64,000 bases of DNA. Origin: Mycobacterium sp. 155. Its GTDB lineage: Bacteria; Actinomycetota; Actinomycetes; Mycobacteriales; Mycobacteriaceae. This document shows positions 54,781 to 64,000 of the stretch, in pieces. The translations under genes were made by a program, and so were the position numbers. Position 1 is the stretch's first letter. Each line of letters begins with the position of its first letter. The stretch covers positions 558,001-622,000 of the forward strand of contig NZ_KB892705.1 of assembly GCF_000373905.1 (NCBI RefSeq). The letters run 5' to 3'. The notes under the pieces are model-generated. The model was not told where the DNA came from, searched no databases, and worked only from the letters and a program-made list of their open reading frames with translations.

Positions 54781-57700
54781 ATGACGGCACCACAATCCCA
54801 GGGGCAACACGAAAGCGGTGTCTCAGGAGGTCTGGAGCCAACGCCCGACATGATGCAACGGCTTGCCGCTGTGTTCCTGTCCACCTATCGGGGACCGCAG
54901 GTCGACGCACCAGGCGCAATCACGACCGGGCCGATCGCTGCGACGTCGCCCGAACAGCCCGTCTCGGCTGACGCCGTGGCGGCCCAGTACCGGTTGGGTG
55001 CCCGGCGCACCGCCGGCGAGACCAATGTCGCGGTGTACCCCGGTGACGCCGAGACCGGACCCGCACTGCAGATCGTCACCGATCAGGCGCCGATGCTGAT
55101 CGATTCGGTGACAGTGCTGCTGCACCGGCTCGGCGTCGCCTACAGCGCCATGATGAACCCGGTGTTCCGGGTCCGCCGCGACGCCGACGGGAAGCTGTTG
55201 GATATCCGGCCGGTGGCTGACGCGGCGCCAGGAGAAGGCATCGACGAGTGCTGGATTCTCGTCCCAGTGGCCGGCGCGGCCGACGGCGGCGCCCTCACCG
55301 AGGCCACTCGGCTGATACCCGGCATCCTTGCCGACGCGCGCCAGATCGGATTGGACACCGGGGCGATGGTCGCAGCCCTGCACGGACTGGCCAACGACCT
55401 GGCCACCGACGTCGAGGGGCATTTCCCCAGCGCCGACCGCAAAGACGTGGCGGCACTGCTGCGCTGGCTGGCCGACGGGCACTTCGTGCTACTGGGTTAC
55501 CAGCAGTGCGCGGTCGGCGACGGACAGGCTGTGGTCGATTCGGCGAGTCGGCTCGGCATGCTGCGGCTGCGCCTCGATGTGCTGCCGCCGCTGACCAGTC
55601 CCGACGATCTGCTGGTGCTGGCCCAGGCGACGATCCCGAGCTACCTACGCTACGGCGCCTACCCATATCTCGTCGCGGTCCGTGAAAACGGTGGTCCCTC
55701 CGGTGCGATCGAGCACCGCTTCGTCGGTCTGTTCACCATCGCGGCGATGAACGCCAATGTGCTGGAGATCCCGCTGATCTCGCGACGCGCGGAGGAAGCG
55801 CTGGCGATGGCTCAGCGCGACCCGAGCCACCCGGGGCAGCTGCTCCGCGACATCATCCAGACCATTCCGCGGCCGGAGCTGTTCGCGCTCAGTTCCAAAG
55901 AGCTGCTCGAAATGGCCATGGCCGTGGTGGATCTGGGCTCGCGGCGGCGGACCCTGCTGTTCCTGCGTGCCGATCAGCTCGCGCATTTCGTGTCGTGCCT
56001 GGTGTATCTGCCGCGTGATCGTTACACCACCGCGGTGCGCCTGGAGATGCAGAACATCCTGGTTCGCGAACTCGGCGGGGTGAGCATCGACTACTCCGCG
56101 CGGGTCAGTGAATCCCCATGGGCAGTAGTGCATTTCACGGTACGGTTGCCTGACGGCAACCGCGCGCACGCAGTGGACACCTCGATCGAGAACGAGGCCA
56201 GGATCCAGAACCTGCTGACCGAGGCCACCCGCAACTGGGGCGACCGGCTGATCGGGGCAGCCAAGGGCCTTAACCCGGCCGCTGTCGAGCACTACGCCAC
56301 CGCCTTCCCGCAGGACTACAAGCAGGCGGTCGCACCGGCCGATGCCACCGGTGACATCGCGATCATCGAACAGCTGCAAGGCAATTCGGTCAAGCTGGTG
56401 TTCACCGAGAGCGCTGACCGCATTGCGCAGCTCACCTGGTATCTCGGTGGGCATTCGGCATCGCTGAGCGAGCTGCTGCCGATGCTGCAGTCCATGGGCG
56501 TTGTGGTGCTCGAGGAACGGCCATACACCGTCACCCGACCGGACGGCTTGCCGGTCTGGATCTACCAGTTCAAGGTCTCGCGGCAGCGCAACATGCCCGA
56601 TGCGCACGACGCCGCCGCCCAGGCTGCCACTGCGCAGCGGTTCGCCGATGCCGTGACCGCGATCTGGCAGGGGCAAGCCGAGATTGACAGATTCAACGAG
56701 CTTGTGCTGCGCGCCGGGCTGACCTGGCAGCAGGTGGTGATCCTGCGGGCGTACGCGAAATACCTGCGTCAGGCCGGATTCCCGTACAGCCAGAACCACA
56801 TCGAGTCGGTGCTCAACGACAATCCGCATACCGCGCGCTCGCTGGTCGAGCTGTTTGAAGCGCTGTTCGACCCGGCGGTCGACACGGTGCCCGCACGCGA
56901 CGCGCAAAGCGCGGCCGCGGCGGTGGCAGAGGATATCGATGCTCTGGTCAGCCTCGATACCGACCGGGTGCTGCGGGCGTTCGCGAGCCTGATACAGGCC
57001 ACCCTGCGAACCAATTACTTTGTGCGAAGCCCGGATTCGGCACGTCAGCGTGGTGTGCTGGCGATGAAGCTGAACCCCGGGATGATCGACGAATTACCGC
57101 TGCCTCGGCCGAAGTTCGAGATCTTCGTGTACTCGCCACGGGTTGAGGGTGTGCATCTACGGTTCGGGTTCGTCGCCCGCGGGGGGCTGCGCTGGTCGGA
57201 TCGCCGGGAGGACTTCCGGACCGAGGTTCTTGGCTTGGTCAAGGCGCAGGCGGTCAAGAATGCCGTCATCGTCCCGGTCGGCGCCAAGGGTGGGTTCGTC
57301 GTCAAGCATCCGCCGGAACCCACCGGTGACGCCGCGGTCGACCGCGATGCGACCCGCGCCGAAGGCGTTGCCTGTTACCAGCTCTTCATCTCCGGTCTGC
57401 TCGACGTGACCGACAATGTGGACAAGGCGACCGGGGCCGTCGTGACTCCGCCGGACGTGGTGCGCCGCGACGGCGAGGATGCCTACCTGGTGGTGGCGGC
57501 GGACAAGGGCACTGCGACGTTCTCCGACATCGCCAACGAGGTCGCCAAGTCCTACGGATTCTGGCTGGGTGACGCGTTCGCATCGGGCGGATCCGTCGGC
57601 TATGACCACAAGGCGATGGGCATCACCGCCAAGGGAGCCTGGGAATCGGTCAAACGCCACTTCCGGGAGATGGGAGTCGACACCCAGACCCAGGACTTCA

Positions 57701-59625
57701 CCGTCGTCGGTATCGGCGACATGAGCGGCGACGTGTTCGGCAACGGAATGCTGCTCTCCAAACACATTCGGTTGATCGCCGCATTCGACCACCGGCACAT
57801 CTTCCTCGACCCCAATCCGGATGCCGCGGCATCGTGGGTGGAGCGCAGCCGGATGTTCGAGCTGCCGCGGTCCAGCTGGGAGGACTACAACAAGTCGCTC
57901 ATCAGCGAGGGCGGCGGCGTGTATAGCCGTGAGCAGAAATCGATCCCGATCAGTGCCGAGGTCCGTACTGCGCTGGGCATCGAGGGCGACGTCGATGAGC
58001 TGACTCCACCGGCGCTGATGAAGGCCATCCTCAAGGCACCGGTGGATTTGCTCTGGAACGGTGGTATCGGCACCTACGTCAAGGCCGAGAGTGAGGCCGA
58101 CGCCGACGTCGGTGACCGGGCCAACGATCAGATCAGGGTCTGCGGAAATCAGGTGCGGGCCAAGGTGATCGGGGAGGGTGGCAACCTCGGTGTGACGTCG
58201 TTGGGCCGCATCGAGTTCGATCTGGCGGGCGGCCGGATCAACACCGACGCGCTGGACAACTCCGCCGGTGTCGACTGCTCCGACCACGAGGTCAACATCA
58301 AGATCCTCATCGACTCGTTGGTCACTGCGGGCAGGATCGAGCCCGGTCAACGCACGGATCTGCTGTTGTCGATGACCGATGAGGTCGGCGAGTTGGTGCT
58401 CACCGACAACCGCGACCAGAACGACCTGATGGGCACCAGCCGGGCCAACGCCGCGAGCATGATGTCGGTGCATGCCCGCATGATCAGGGACTTCGTCGCC
58501 GACCGCGGACTCAATCGCGAGTTGGAGGCGCTGCCGTCGGAGAAGGAGATCCTGCGTCGCACCGAAGCCGGACTCGGCCTCACCTCACCGGAATTGGCCA
58601 CGTTGATGGCGCATGTGAAGCTGGCACTCAAAGAGGATGTCCTCGCCGGCGATCTGCCCGATCAGGAGGTGTTCGCCTCTCGCCTGCCGTACTACTTCCC
58701 GGCCAGGTTGCGCGACGAGTTCCATAACGAGATCCGGTCGCACCAGCTGCGCCGGGAGATCATCACCACCATGCTGGTCAACGATCTTGTCGACACCAGC
58801 GGCATCAGCTATGCCTACCGCATCACCGAGGACCTGGGTGTCGGTCCGGTGGACGCTGCCCGCAGCTATGTGGCCACGAGTGCGATCTTCCGGATCGGCG
58901 ATGCGTGGCGGCAGATTCGTGCGGCAGGTGAGCAGGGCGTGTCGGTTGCGATCACCGATCGGATGACGCTGGATCTGCGCCGGCTGGTCGACCGGGCGGG
59001 CAGATGGCTGCTCAACTACCGGCCGCAGCCGCTGGCCGTGGGCGCCGAGATCAACCGGTTCGCCGACAAGGTTGCGAAGCTGACCCCGCGGATGGGTGAG
59101 TGGCTGCGGGGCGCCGACAAGGCAATCGTCAGCCAGGAGGCCGGCGAGTACGTGTCGAATGGTGTCTCGGCGGAGTTGGCCTACACGGTGGCCACCGGTC
59201 TGTATCAGTACAGCCTGCTCGATGTGATCGACATCGCCGACATCATCGAGCGGGATCCGGTCGAGGTCGCCGACACCTACTTCGCGTTGATGGCTCACCT
59301 GGGAGCCGACGGACTGCTCACCGCGGTGTCGATGCTGGGGCGTGATGACCGGTGGCATTCGTTGGCGCGGTTGGCTATTCGCGATGACATCTACGGATCG
59401 CTGCGGGCCTTGTGCTTCGATGTCATGGCGGTTGGCGAGCCGCATGAGAATGGTGAGCAGAAGATCGCCGAATGGGAGTTGACCAACAGTTCCCGGGTTA
59501 CCCGCGCCCGCCGGACGTTGGCCGAGATCTATCAGGGTGAACTCCAGGACCTGGCGACGCTGTCGGTAGCGGCACGTCAAATCCGTAGCATGACGCGGAC
59601 GAGTGGGACGGGGGCCACCGGGTGA
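54781..59625 (+). CDS. gdh: NAD-specific glutamate dehydrogenase, 180-kDa type
   Basis: A 1614-residue large (L-GDH180) glutamate dehydrogenase, the Rv2476c counterpart. The long N-terminal region has ACT-like segments ([20 protein letters not shown]). The catalytic domain has [20 protein letters not shown], then [20 protein letters not shown] with the substrate Lys, followed by [10 protein letters not shown]. The NAD domain has [20 protein letters not shown] and [12 protein letters not shown]. It converts glutamate to 2-oxoglutarate, feeding the TCA cycle. ATG 54781 has CAGGAGTG upstream. The next gene overlaps by 4 bases. Confidence 0.96.
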   Translation: MTAPQSQGQHESGVSGGLEPTPDMMQRLAAVFLSTYRGPQVDAPGAITTGPIAATSPEQPVSADAVAAQYRLGARRTAGETNVAVYPGDAETGPALQIVTDQAPMLIDSVTVLLHRLGVAYSAMMNPVFRVRRDADGKLLDIRPVADAAPGEGIDECWILVPVAGAADGGALTEATRLIPGILADARQIGLDTGAMVAALHGLANDLATDVEGHFPSADRKDVAALLRWLADGHFVLLGYQQCAVGDGQAVVDSASRLGMLRLRLDVLPPLTSPDDLLVLAQATIPSYLRYGAYPYLVAVRENGGPSGAIEHRFVGLFTIAAMNANVLEIPLISRRAEEALAMAQRDPSHPGQLLRDIIQTIPRPELFALSSKELLEMAMAVVDLGSRRRTLLFLRADQLAHFVSCLVYLPRDRYTTAVRLEMQNILVRELGGVSIDYSARVSESPWAVVHFTVRLPDGNRAHAVDTSIENEARIQNLLTEATRNWGDRLIGAAKGLNPAAVEHYATAFPQDYKQAVAPADATGDIAIIEQLQGNSVKLVFTESADRIAQLTWYLGGHSASLSELLPMLQSMGVVVLEERPYTVTRPDGLPVWIYQFKVSRQRNMPDAHDAAAQAATAQRFADAVTAIWQGQAEIDRFNELVLRAGLTWQQVVILRAYAKYLRQAGFPYSQNHIESVLNDNPHTARSLVELFEALFDPAVDTVPARDAQSAAAAVAEDIDALVSLDTDRVLRAFASLIQATLRTNYFVRSPDSARQRGVLAMKLNPGMIDELPLPRPKFEIFVYSPRVEGVHLRFGFVARGGLRWSDRREDFRTEVLGLVKAQAVKNAVIVPVGAKGGFVVKHPPEPTGDAAVDRDATRAEGVACYQLFISGLLDVTDNVDKATGAVVTPPDVVRRDGEDAYLVVAADKGTATFSDIANEVAKSYGFWLGDAFASGGSVGYDHKAMGITAKGAWESVKRHFREMGVDTQTQDFTVVGIGDMSGDVFGNGMLLSKHIRLIAAFDHRHIFLDPNPDAAASWVERSRMFELPRSSWEDYNKSLISEGGGVYSREQKSIPISAEVRTALGIEGDVDELTPPALMKAILKAPVDLLWNGGIGTYVKAESEADADVGDRANDQIRVCGNQVRAKVIGEGGNLGVTSLGRIEFDLAGGRINTDALDNSAGVDCSDHEVNIKILIDSLVTAGRIEPGQRTDLLLSMTDEVGELVLTDNRDQNDLMGTSRANAASMMSVHARMIRDFVADRGLNRELEALPSEKEILRRTEAGLGLTSPELATLMAHVKLALKEDVLAGDLPDQEVFASRLPYYFPARLRDEFHNEIRSHQLRREIITTMLVNDLVDTSGISYAYRITEDLGVGPVDAARSYVATSAIFRIGDAWRQIRAAGEQGVSVAITDRMTLDLRRLVDRAGRWLLNYRPQPLAVGAEINRFADKVAKLTPRMGEWLRGADKAIVSQEAGEYVSNGVSAELAYTVATGLYQYSLLDVIDIADIIERDPVEVADTYFALMAHLGADGLLTAVSMLGRDDRWHSLARLAIRDDIYGSLRALCFDVMAVGEPHENGEQKIAEWELTNSSRVTRARRTLAEIYQGELQDLATLSVAARQIRSMTRTSGTGATG

Positions 59626-60035
59626 GCGCAGGGTTCACGACGCCGGTGCACGTGCGCTGGTCGGACATCGACATGTACCAGCACATCAATCACGCCACCA
59701 TGGTGACGATCCTCGAAGAGGCCCGGATCCCGTTCCTGCGCGAGCCGTTCGGTGCCCAGATCACCACGATCGGTTTGCTGATTGCCGAGGTGAACATCGT
59801 CTACAAGGCACAGTTGCGGTTGGTGGATTCGCCGCTGCAGGTGACGATGTGGTCCAAGCGGGTGCGTGCGGTGGATTTCACCATCGGCTACGAGGTGCGG
59901 CCGGTCAACGCCGATCCAGACTGCAGGCCGTCGGTGACCGCCGAGACGCAACTGGCTGCCGTTCACATCGAAGAGCAACGACTGCAACGGCTTTCGGACG
60001 AGCAACGGGCTTATCTGGAGCACTATCTGCGATGA
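59622..60035 (+). CDS. Hot-dog acyl-CoA thioesterase (4HBT type)
   Basis: A 137-residue hot-dog protein; GTG at 59622 overlaps the gdh stop. The active-site block is [20 protein letters not shown], the D-x-D-x-x-x-H-x-N pattern of 4-hydroxybenzoyl-CoA-type thioesterases with catalytic Asp. The rest fits one fold ([20 protein letters not shown]). It hydrolyses an acyl-CoA of unknown chain. Its stop overlaps the next ATG (ATGATC/TGA), so gdh-thioesterase-next gene form one translational unit. Confidence 0.9.
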   Translation: MSAGFTTPVHVRWSDIDMYQHINHATMVTILEEARIPFLREPFGAQITTIGLLIAEVNIVYKAQLRLVDSPLQVTMWSKRVRAVDFTIGYEVRPVNADPDCRPSVTAETQLAAVHIEEQRLQRLSDEQRAYLEHYLR

Positions 60036-60709
60036 TCGGCGCGGAGCGCGGCTTGTGGGTCGACGACCCGCACCAGCGGGAGAACCTCGCGACCTTCATC
60101 GACCGGGCGCTGCGGCTCGACGATGCGGCGGTGGTGCGGTTGCGGTCCCGCGGGCGTGACGACGGGGAAACCGATACCGGACAGGTCGTGGCTTGGGTCA
60201 CAACGGGATTCGACGTCCTGGCCTGCCGGGTGTTCTACGGGCGGGTACGTCCGAGCGACCTTTCCGCGGGGGCCGACGCGCTGAGTACCGGCCTGTCGGC
60301 GTCGCACGCCGGCTACGTCGACACCGGTCTGCCGATGGACTCGGCGTGGCGTGGCGGGCTGCCACCCGAGGCCGGGTTCGTCCATGTCGACGACGTCCCG
60401 GCGCGGGTGATGCTCGATTTGGCGCAGCAGGGAACCGCACTGGCTCGTGAACACAGTGGTGCGCACGGTCCGCCGCCGTCGCTGCTGGATCAAGATGTCC
60501 TGGTCGTCAGCGCAGGCGAGTTGACCGTCGGCATCCCGATGCGGTGTGTATTCGCCTTGACGGCAATGGGTTTCCTGCCGTCGTCGGGCGAGATGCTGAG
60601 CGCCGAGGAGATCGTACGGGTGCGGGCGCACGCCGCGTGGTTGCGCATCGATGCCCGGTTCGGCTCGGTGTACCGGCGGCGTGGAGCCCCAGCGCTCGTT
60701 CTCGGCTGA
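60032..60709 (+). CDS. Conserved mycobacterial protein of unknown function (Rv2474c-like)
   Basis: A 225-residue protein starting [20 protein letters not shown], with TFIDRALRLDDAAVVRLRSR after it. It continues VVAWVTTGFDVLACRVFYGR and HEGAHGPP-like linkers, and has no membrane segment or catalytic motif that I recognise. Its length and place after the thioesterase match Rv2474c. ATG 60032 overlaps the thioesterase stop; a longer frame through the thioesterase gene is spurious. Confidence 0.8.
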   Translation: MIGAERGLWVDDPHQRENLATFIDRALRLDDAAVVRLRSRGRDDGETDTGQVVAWVTTGFDVLACRVFYGRVRPSDLSAGADALSTGLSASHAGYVDTGLPMDSAWRGGLPPEAGFVHVDDVPARVMLDLAQQGTALAREHSGAHGPPPSLLDQDVLVVSAGELTVGIPMRCVFALTAMGFLPSSGEMLSAEEIVRVRAHAAWLRIDARFGSVYRRRGAPALVLG

Positions 60710-60717
60710 CTTCCTCT

Positions 60718-60778
60718 CGCGAGCAGACGTGCGGGTACTGAAAACGCGGCGCGTCGCGGACTTTCGTGTCTGTTCGCG
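60718..60778. terminator. Bidirectional terminator between convergent genes
   Basis: CGCGAGCAGAC at 60718-60728 pairs with GTCTGTTCGCG at 60768-60778 (10 Watson-Crick pairs plus one G-U). It occupies the short gap between the Rv2474c-like gene and the convergent alpha-glucosidase. The CGCGAGCAGAC word is one I associate with recurrent intergenic stems in mycobacteria. Confidence 0.6.
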
Positions 60779-60784
60779 GTGGAA

Positions 60785-62308
60785 CTAGACCAGCCAGACG
60801 GCGGTGTCTGGCGGCAGCGCACCGTCGACGAGCGGTCCGCTGGCCAACAACACCTCACCGGCCGGTAGCGGTAGGGGAGTGGCGCCGACGTTGAGTGCAC
60901 AAATCAGCCCGCCGGGGCGCCGGAACGTCAGCATGTCAAGCCAGTCGATTCGATTGCCGCTGAATTCACTTCGGCTGCCCCGCAACTGAATTGCCTGCCG
61001 GTAGAACGCCAACGTGGAATTTGGGTCGTCTTCCTGGTGGGCGACCGTCAACGCGGCCCAGTCGGCAGGGATCGGTAACCACGTGTCGGGATTGGAAGAG
61101 AAGCCGAACGGTGGCCCGGTGCCCGACCACGGCATCGGCACGCGGCAGCCGTCGCGTCCGCGTTCGGTATGCCCGGAGCGTTCCCACACCGGGTCCTGCA
61201 GCACAGTATCGGGCAGCTCGACGTTGGGTAGGCCGAGTTCCTCGCCGTTGTAGACGAACGCCGCGCCCGGCAGGGCCAGCATCACCAGGGCCATCGCCCG
61301 GGCCCGGGCCACTCCGCAGGCGCCACCGCCGTAGCGGGTGACTTCGCGCTCGACATCGTGGTTGGACAGCGTCCAGGTCGGGGTCGCTCCAGCCAGCGCA
61401 GCGGCGGCCAGAGCATTGTCGATCGCGTCGCGGATCTCGTCGGCGTCGTAATCCGCTTGCACGAGGCGGAAATTGAAGCCCAGGTGCAGTTCGTCGGGCC
61501 GTAGGTACTTTGCGAACCGCTCATTGTCATGCACCCACACCTCCCCGACGGCCACTGCATCGGGATAGTCGTCGAACACGGTGCGGATGAACCGGTGAAT
61601 GCCGTGGACACCTTCGTTGTCGAACCGGGGATCGTTGTCTCTGTTGCGCAGCAGTGCGGTGTCGGTGACTGTCATATCGGGTAGGCCCGGCGTTTTAGCC
61701 ATCCCGTGTGCCACGTCGATGCGGAACCCGTCGACCCCGCGGTCCAGCCAGAACCGCAGCGTCTTCTCCAGATCGTCGAACACCTCGGGGTTGTCCCAGT
61801 TGAGATCGGGCTGTGCGGGATCGAACAGGTGCAGATACCACTGGCCATCGGTTATCCGCGTCCACGCCGGACCGCCGAACACCGAGATCCAGTTGTTCGG
61901 TGGCGTCGCACCACCGGGGCCGGTGCCGTCGCGGAAGATGTAGCGGTCGCGTCGGGCGGGATTGGCCAGCGCCTCAACGAACCACGGATGTGCAGAACTG
62001 GTGTGGTTGGGCACCAGATCCATGGTGATCCGCATACCACGTGCGTGGGCCGCATCCAGCAGCCGGTCGAGCGCGTCGATCCCACCGAACAGTGGATCCA
62101 CGTCGCGGGGGTCGGCGACGTCGTAGCCATGGTCGGCCATCGGCGAGAGCATCACCGGGTTGAGCCACAGCGCGTTGACACCGAGCGTCGTCAGATAGTC
62201 GAGCCCCGCGGTCACCCCGTCCAGATCGCCGACGCCGTCACCGCCGCTGTCCCGGAACGAACGCGGGTAAACCTGGTAGAAGACCGCGCTTTCCCACCAC
62301 GGCGCCAT
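60785..62308 (-). CDS. aglA: Alpha-glucosidase AglA (GH13)
   Basis: A 507-residue GH13 enzyme, the Rv2471 counterpart. Conserved regions are MDLVPNHTSSAHPW (I), DGFRIDVAHGMAK with the nucleophile Asp (II), VGEVWVHDNERFAKYL with the acid/base Glu (III) and TPTWTLSNHDVEREVTRYGG with the third Asp (IV). It hydrolyses alpha-1,4/1,6 glucosidic bonds in oligosaccharides. ATG 62308 overlaps the glbO stop as TGATG, so it is coupled to glbO; a longer frame within glbO is spurious. Confidence 0.93.
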   Translation of the reverse strand: MAPWWESAVFYQVYPRSFRDSGGDGVGDLDGVTAGLDYLTTLGVNALWLNPVMLSPMADHGYDVADPRDVDPLFGGIDALDRLLDAAHARGMRITMDLVPNHTSSAHPWFVEALANPARRDRYIFRDGTGPGGATPPNNWISVFGGPAWTRITDGQWYLHLFDPAQPDLNWDNPEVFDDLEKTLRFWLDRGVDGFRIDVAHGMAKTPGLPDMTVTDTALLRNRDNDPRFDNEGVHGIHRFIRTVFDDYPDAVAVGEVWVHDNERFAKYLRPDELHLGFNFRLVQADYDADEIRDAIDNALAAAALAGATPTWTLSNHDVEREVTRYGGGACGVARARAMALVMLALPGAAFVYNGEELGLPNVELPDTVLQDPVWERSGHTERGRDGCRVPMPWSGTGPPFGFSSNPDTWLPIPADWAALTVAHQEDDPNSTLAFYRQAIQLRGSRSEFSGNRIDWLDMLTFRRPGGLICALNVGATPLPLPAGEVLLASGPLVDGALPPDTAVWLV

Positions 62309-62712
62309 CAGAATGCCGAGTTGACCATCGCGTCGGCGGCCATGTTCAGATATTCCAGCAACGCCTTGCGATGGTTGTCGTCCAACGTCGCAGCGTCGAT
62401 CGAGGCCACTGCGGTGTGCATGCACCGCAGCCAGGCGTCGCGTTCGAGCAAGCCGATCCGAAACCGTGCATGCCGCATCCGCAGGCGCGGGTGGCCGCGC
62501 AGGTCGGAATATGTGCTCGGGCCGCCCCAGTACTGCTCGAGGAACATCCGCAGTCGTTCCTCGGCGCCGTCGATGTCGTCCTCGGGGTACAGCGGCAGCA
62601 GGATCTCGTCCTCACGCACCAGCTGATAGAACCGCGACACGATGGTGTGGAAAGTGTCGTGGCCGCCGACCTCGTCGTAGAAGGTTCGTTGCGCCTGCGT
62701 CACGCCCTCCAT
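62308..62712 (-). CDS. glbO: Group II truncated haemoglobin GlbO (trHbO)
   Basis: A 134-residue truncated 2-on-2 globin. It has the group II pattern [20 protein letters not shown] with PheB9/TyrB10-type residues, [40 protein letters not shown] with the proximal His in the [12 protein letters not shown] region, and [13 protein letters not shown] carrying TrpG8. It binds O2 and may handle peroxide or NO at the membrane. ATG 62712 has GGAGGAT upstream. Counterpart of Rv2470. Confidence 0.94.
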   Translation of the reverse strand: MEGVTQAQRTFYDEVGGHDTFHTIVSRFYQLVREDEILLPLYPEDDIDGAEERLRMFLEQYWGGPSTYSDLRGHPRLRMRHARFRIGLLERDAWLRCMHTAVASIDAATLDDNHRKALLEYLNMAADAMVNSAF

Positions 62713-62880
62713 TGTGCAGATCCTCCGCCACGAATCTGTCGGCGACCCGTTGAAAACCGACTGCGTTTAGCCCGCCTAACAGTGTCGTCATGTGCTGTTC
62801 ACCAATTCGACCAGTGAACTCACTCAAATTTGTCGTGCTATTGCACCCGATCCGTGGTGGACTGTGTGCTCGGAGGCTCT

Positions 62881-63525
62881 ATGGCGCACAGCAAAAAAAG
62901 CCATACACGACGGACCGGTCACGTATCCGGCCCATCGGCGTCTCACGTGCCGAACCGCCCCCTGCACAGTGTCGAGACGCTGGCGACCGCCATTCCGGAT
63001 GCATCGGTCTGGGGACGCCGCCGAGTGCTGCTGCTCAACTCGACCTACGAACCACTGACGGCGCTGCCCCTGCGCCGGGCGGTGGTCATGCTCCTATGCG
63101 GTAAGGCCGATGTCGTGCACGACGACCCGTCGGGTCCGGTGATCCATTCGGCGACCCGCACCATCGTCGTACCGTCGGTGATCCGGCTGCGCACGTTCGT
63201 GCGGGTGCCGTACCGGGCCCGGATCCCGATGACGCGGGCCGCGCTGATGCACCGTGACCGCTTCCGCTGTGCCTATTGCGGAGGCCGGGCTGACACCGTC
63301 GACCACGTGGTGCCCCGCAGCCGGGGTGGCGAGCACTCGTGGGAGAACTGCGTGGCCGCCTGCGCGGCATGTAATCACCGCAAGGCAGACAAGCTGCTGG
63401 CCGAGCTGGGCTGGACGCTGCACGCTGTGCCGATGCCACCGAAAGGCCAGCATTGGCGGTTGTTGTCGACCATCAAGGAGCTCGACCCGGCGTGGGTCCG
63501 CTACCTGGGCGAGGGCGCGGCATAG
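62881..63525 (+). CDS. HNH endonuclease-domain protein
   Basis: A 214-residue protein, the Rv2469c counterpart. The N-terminal part holds RRRVLLLNSTYEPLTALPLR and AVVMLLCGKADVVHDD. The HNH_5 domain is RFRCAYCGGRADTVDHVVPR, then SRGGEHSWENCVAACAACNH and RKADKLL: two C-x-x-C zinc knuckles around D-H and N/H active residues. This family is widespread in actinobacterial cores without a proven role. ATG 62881 follows GGAGGC; an upstream frame from 62830 is unlikely. Divergent from glbO. Confidence 0.9.
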   Translation: MAHSKKSHTRRTGHVSGPSASHVPNRPLHSVETLATAIPDASVWGRRRVLLLNSTYEPLTALPLRRAVVMLLCGKADVVHDDPSGPVIHSATRTIVVPSVIRLRTFVRVPYRARIPMTRAALMHRDRFRCAYCGGRADTVDHVVPRSRGGEHSWENCVAACAACNHRKADKLLAELGWTLHAVPMPPKGQHWRLLSTIKELDPAWVRYLGEGAA

Positions 63526-63577
63526 TGGAGTGCTCACTGTTGCCACGCCGAGCGGGCTCGGCTGATACGGTTTGCGC

Positions 63578-63811
63578 GTGAGCACAGCACTTACCCATTC
63601 CCTCCTCGGAGGGGTTCCGCTGTTGTTGTTCGTGGTCCTGGCGCTAGTCTTCCTGACCCGCAAGGGACCGCACCCGGCCACCTACAAGATGTCGGATCCG
63701 TGGACGCACGAGCCGATCCTGTGGGCGTCGGAAGAGCCGAGCGACCACGGGCATGGCGGTCACGATTCGCATGGAGTCACCATCGGAGGAGGCGCAAGTG
63801 GCAAGTGGTAG
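63578..63811 (+). CDS. Small His-rich membrane protein, possible cytochrome oxidase accessory subunit
   Basis: 77 residues from GTG 63578. One N-terminal membrane helix ([20 protein letters not shown]), then [40 protein letters not shown] and a Gly tail ending SGKW. Single-helix small proteins coded beside a DUF5130 gene in mycobacteria have been reported in the M. smegmatis bcc-aa3 supercomplex (CtaI/CtaJ). I recall that neighbourhood, but the exact match is uncertain. It overlaps the next gene by 14 bases. Confidence 0.75.
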   Translation: MSTALTHSLLGGVPLLLFVVLALVFLTRKGPHPATYKMSDPWTHEPILWASEEPSDHGHGGHDSHGVTIGGGASGKW

Positions 63812-64000
63812 CCAAACAGGTGCAGTCGCGACTGTCGCGCCCGGTGAACTCGAGCTGCCTTACGGCTACGCGATCACATCCAGTGGACGGATCTCCGGTG
63901 TCACCGAACCCGGCGAGCTCTCGGTGCACTACCCGTTCCCGACGATGGACCTCGTCGTACTCGACGACGCCCTGAAGTACGGGTCGCGGGCGGCCAAGGC
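63798..64000 (+). CDS. DUF5130 family protein, 5' part (runs off window)
   Basis: GTG at 63798 with AGGAGG seven bases upstream starts a frame reading [20 protein letters not shown], then [20 protein letters not shown] and [20 protein letters not shown] to the window end (67 codons). This fits the N-terminus of the mycobacterial DUF5130 family (Rv2468c-like). The 14-base overlap with the His-rich membrane protein implies co-translation. The function is unknown. Confidence 0.78.
   Translation, partial: MASGSQTGAVATVAPGELELPYGYAITSSGRISGVTEPGELSVHYPFPTMDLVVLDDALKYGSRAAK

Noticed and set aside
62881..63525. HNH gene as a mobile or restriction nuclease
   Set aside because: It lies in the conserved core order between glbO and the DUF5130 gene, with no methyltransferase, integrase or repeats nearby.

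Overview
The window is chromosomal DNA from a mycobacterium, most likely a rapid-growing Mycolicibacterium-type species. The evidence is high GC, many GTG starts and 4-bp ATGA/GTGA overlaps, and long synteny with M. tuberculosis in two blocks: bcp, a DUF3618 gene and orn to bkdC (the Rv2521-Rv2495c order, inverted), and a WS/DGAT gene to a DUF5130 gene (the Rv2484c-Rv2468c order). No public genome could be searched, so locus equivalences come from recalled gene order and protein features.

Layout. 1-9.8 kb: a surface-polysaccharide locus. The minus-strand chain holds a Wzx-like flippase, a GT2/GT-B fusion glycosyltransferase, a GT4-type glycosyltransferase, a Wzz-like chain-length protein, a Wzy-like polymerase and a secreted glycosidase-like lipoprotein that is cut by the window edge. 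A divergent GT4 gene, a small lipoprotein and a GNAT acetyltransferase flank it. 10.2-12.7 kb: peroxiredoxin Bcp, a DUF3618 membrane protein, a gene-poor stretch, an LGFP-repeat lipoprotein and a possible small protein. 12.76-14.95 kb: a decayed prophage or island in tRNA-Lys(CTT), bounded by a 34-bp duplication of the tRNA 3' end and containing a truncated RuvC-like fragment. 15.2-22.6 kb: SRPBCC and DUF899 proteins, a methyltransferase, tRNA-His, oligoribonuclease, a HerA-like ATPase, an SDR, an MFS/UMF1 transporter and an MmpS-domain membrane protein, followed by an S9 peptidase.

24.6-35.1 kb: branched-chain catabolism. The repressor gene bkaR faces accD1-accA1-fadE19-maoC-citE across a shared double operator. 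The branched-chain keto-acid dehydrogenase operon bkdABC follows, with an unusual structured leader. Together these turn Leu/Ile/Val keto acids into acyl-CoAs, then oxidise, carboxylate and cleave them. 35.2-40.7 kb: a cobalamin riboswitch and metE, then the methylcitrate genes prpD-prpB with only a remnant of prpC. 40.7-44.5 kb: an FAD monooxygenase, a RibD/DHFR-like reductase, a BrkB-like membrane protein, a small conserved-looking protein and tRNA-Arg(TCT).

44.6-50.1 kb: a lipid-assembly operon (WS/DGAT, HAD-PlsC, PlsB). The PlsB gene carries an in-frame 27-bp minisatellite. 50.2-64 kb: a CopD-CtaG fusion, a second SSB, EttA, the giant NAD-glutamate dehydrogenase, a thioesterase, a conserved protein, alpha-glucosidase, truncated haemoglobin GlbO, an HNH nuclease, a small His-rich membrane protein and the start of a DUF5130 gene.

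The most noteworthy items are the Wzx/Wzy-type locus in a mycobacterium, the tRNA-Lys prophage scar, the bkdA leader with mutually exclusive pairings over the start codon, and the loss of prpC from the methylcitrate operon.
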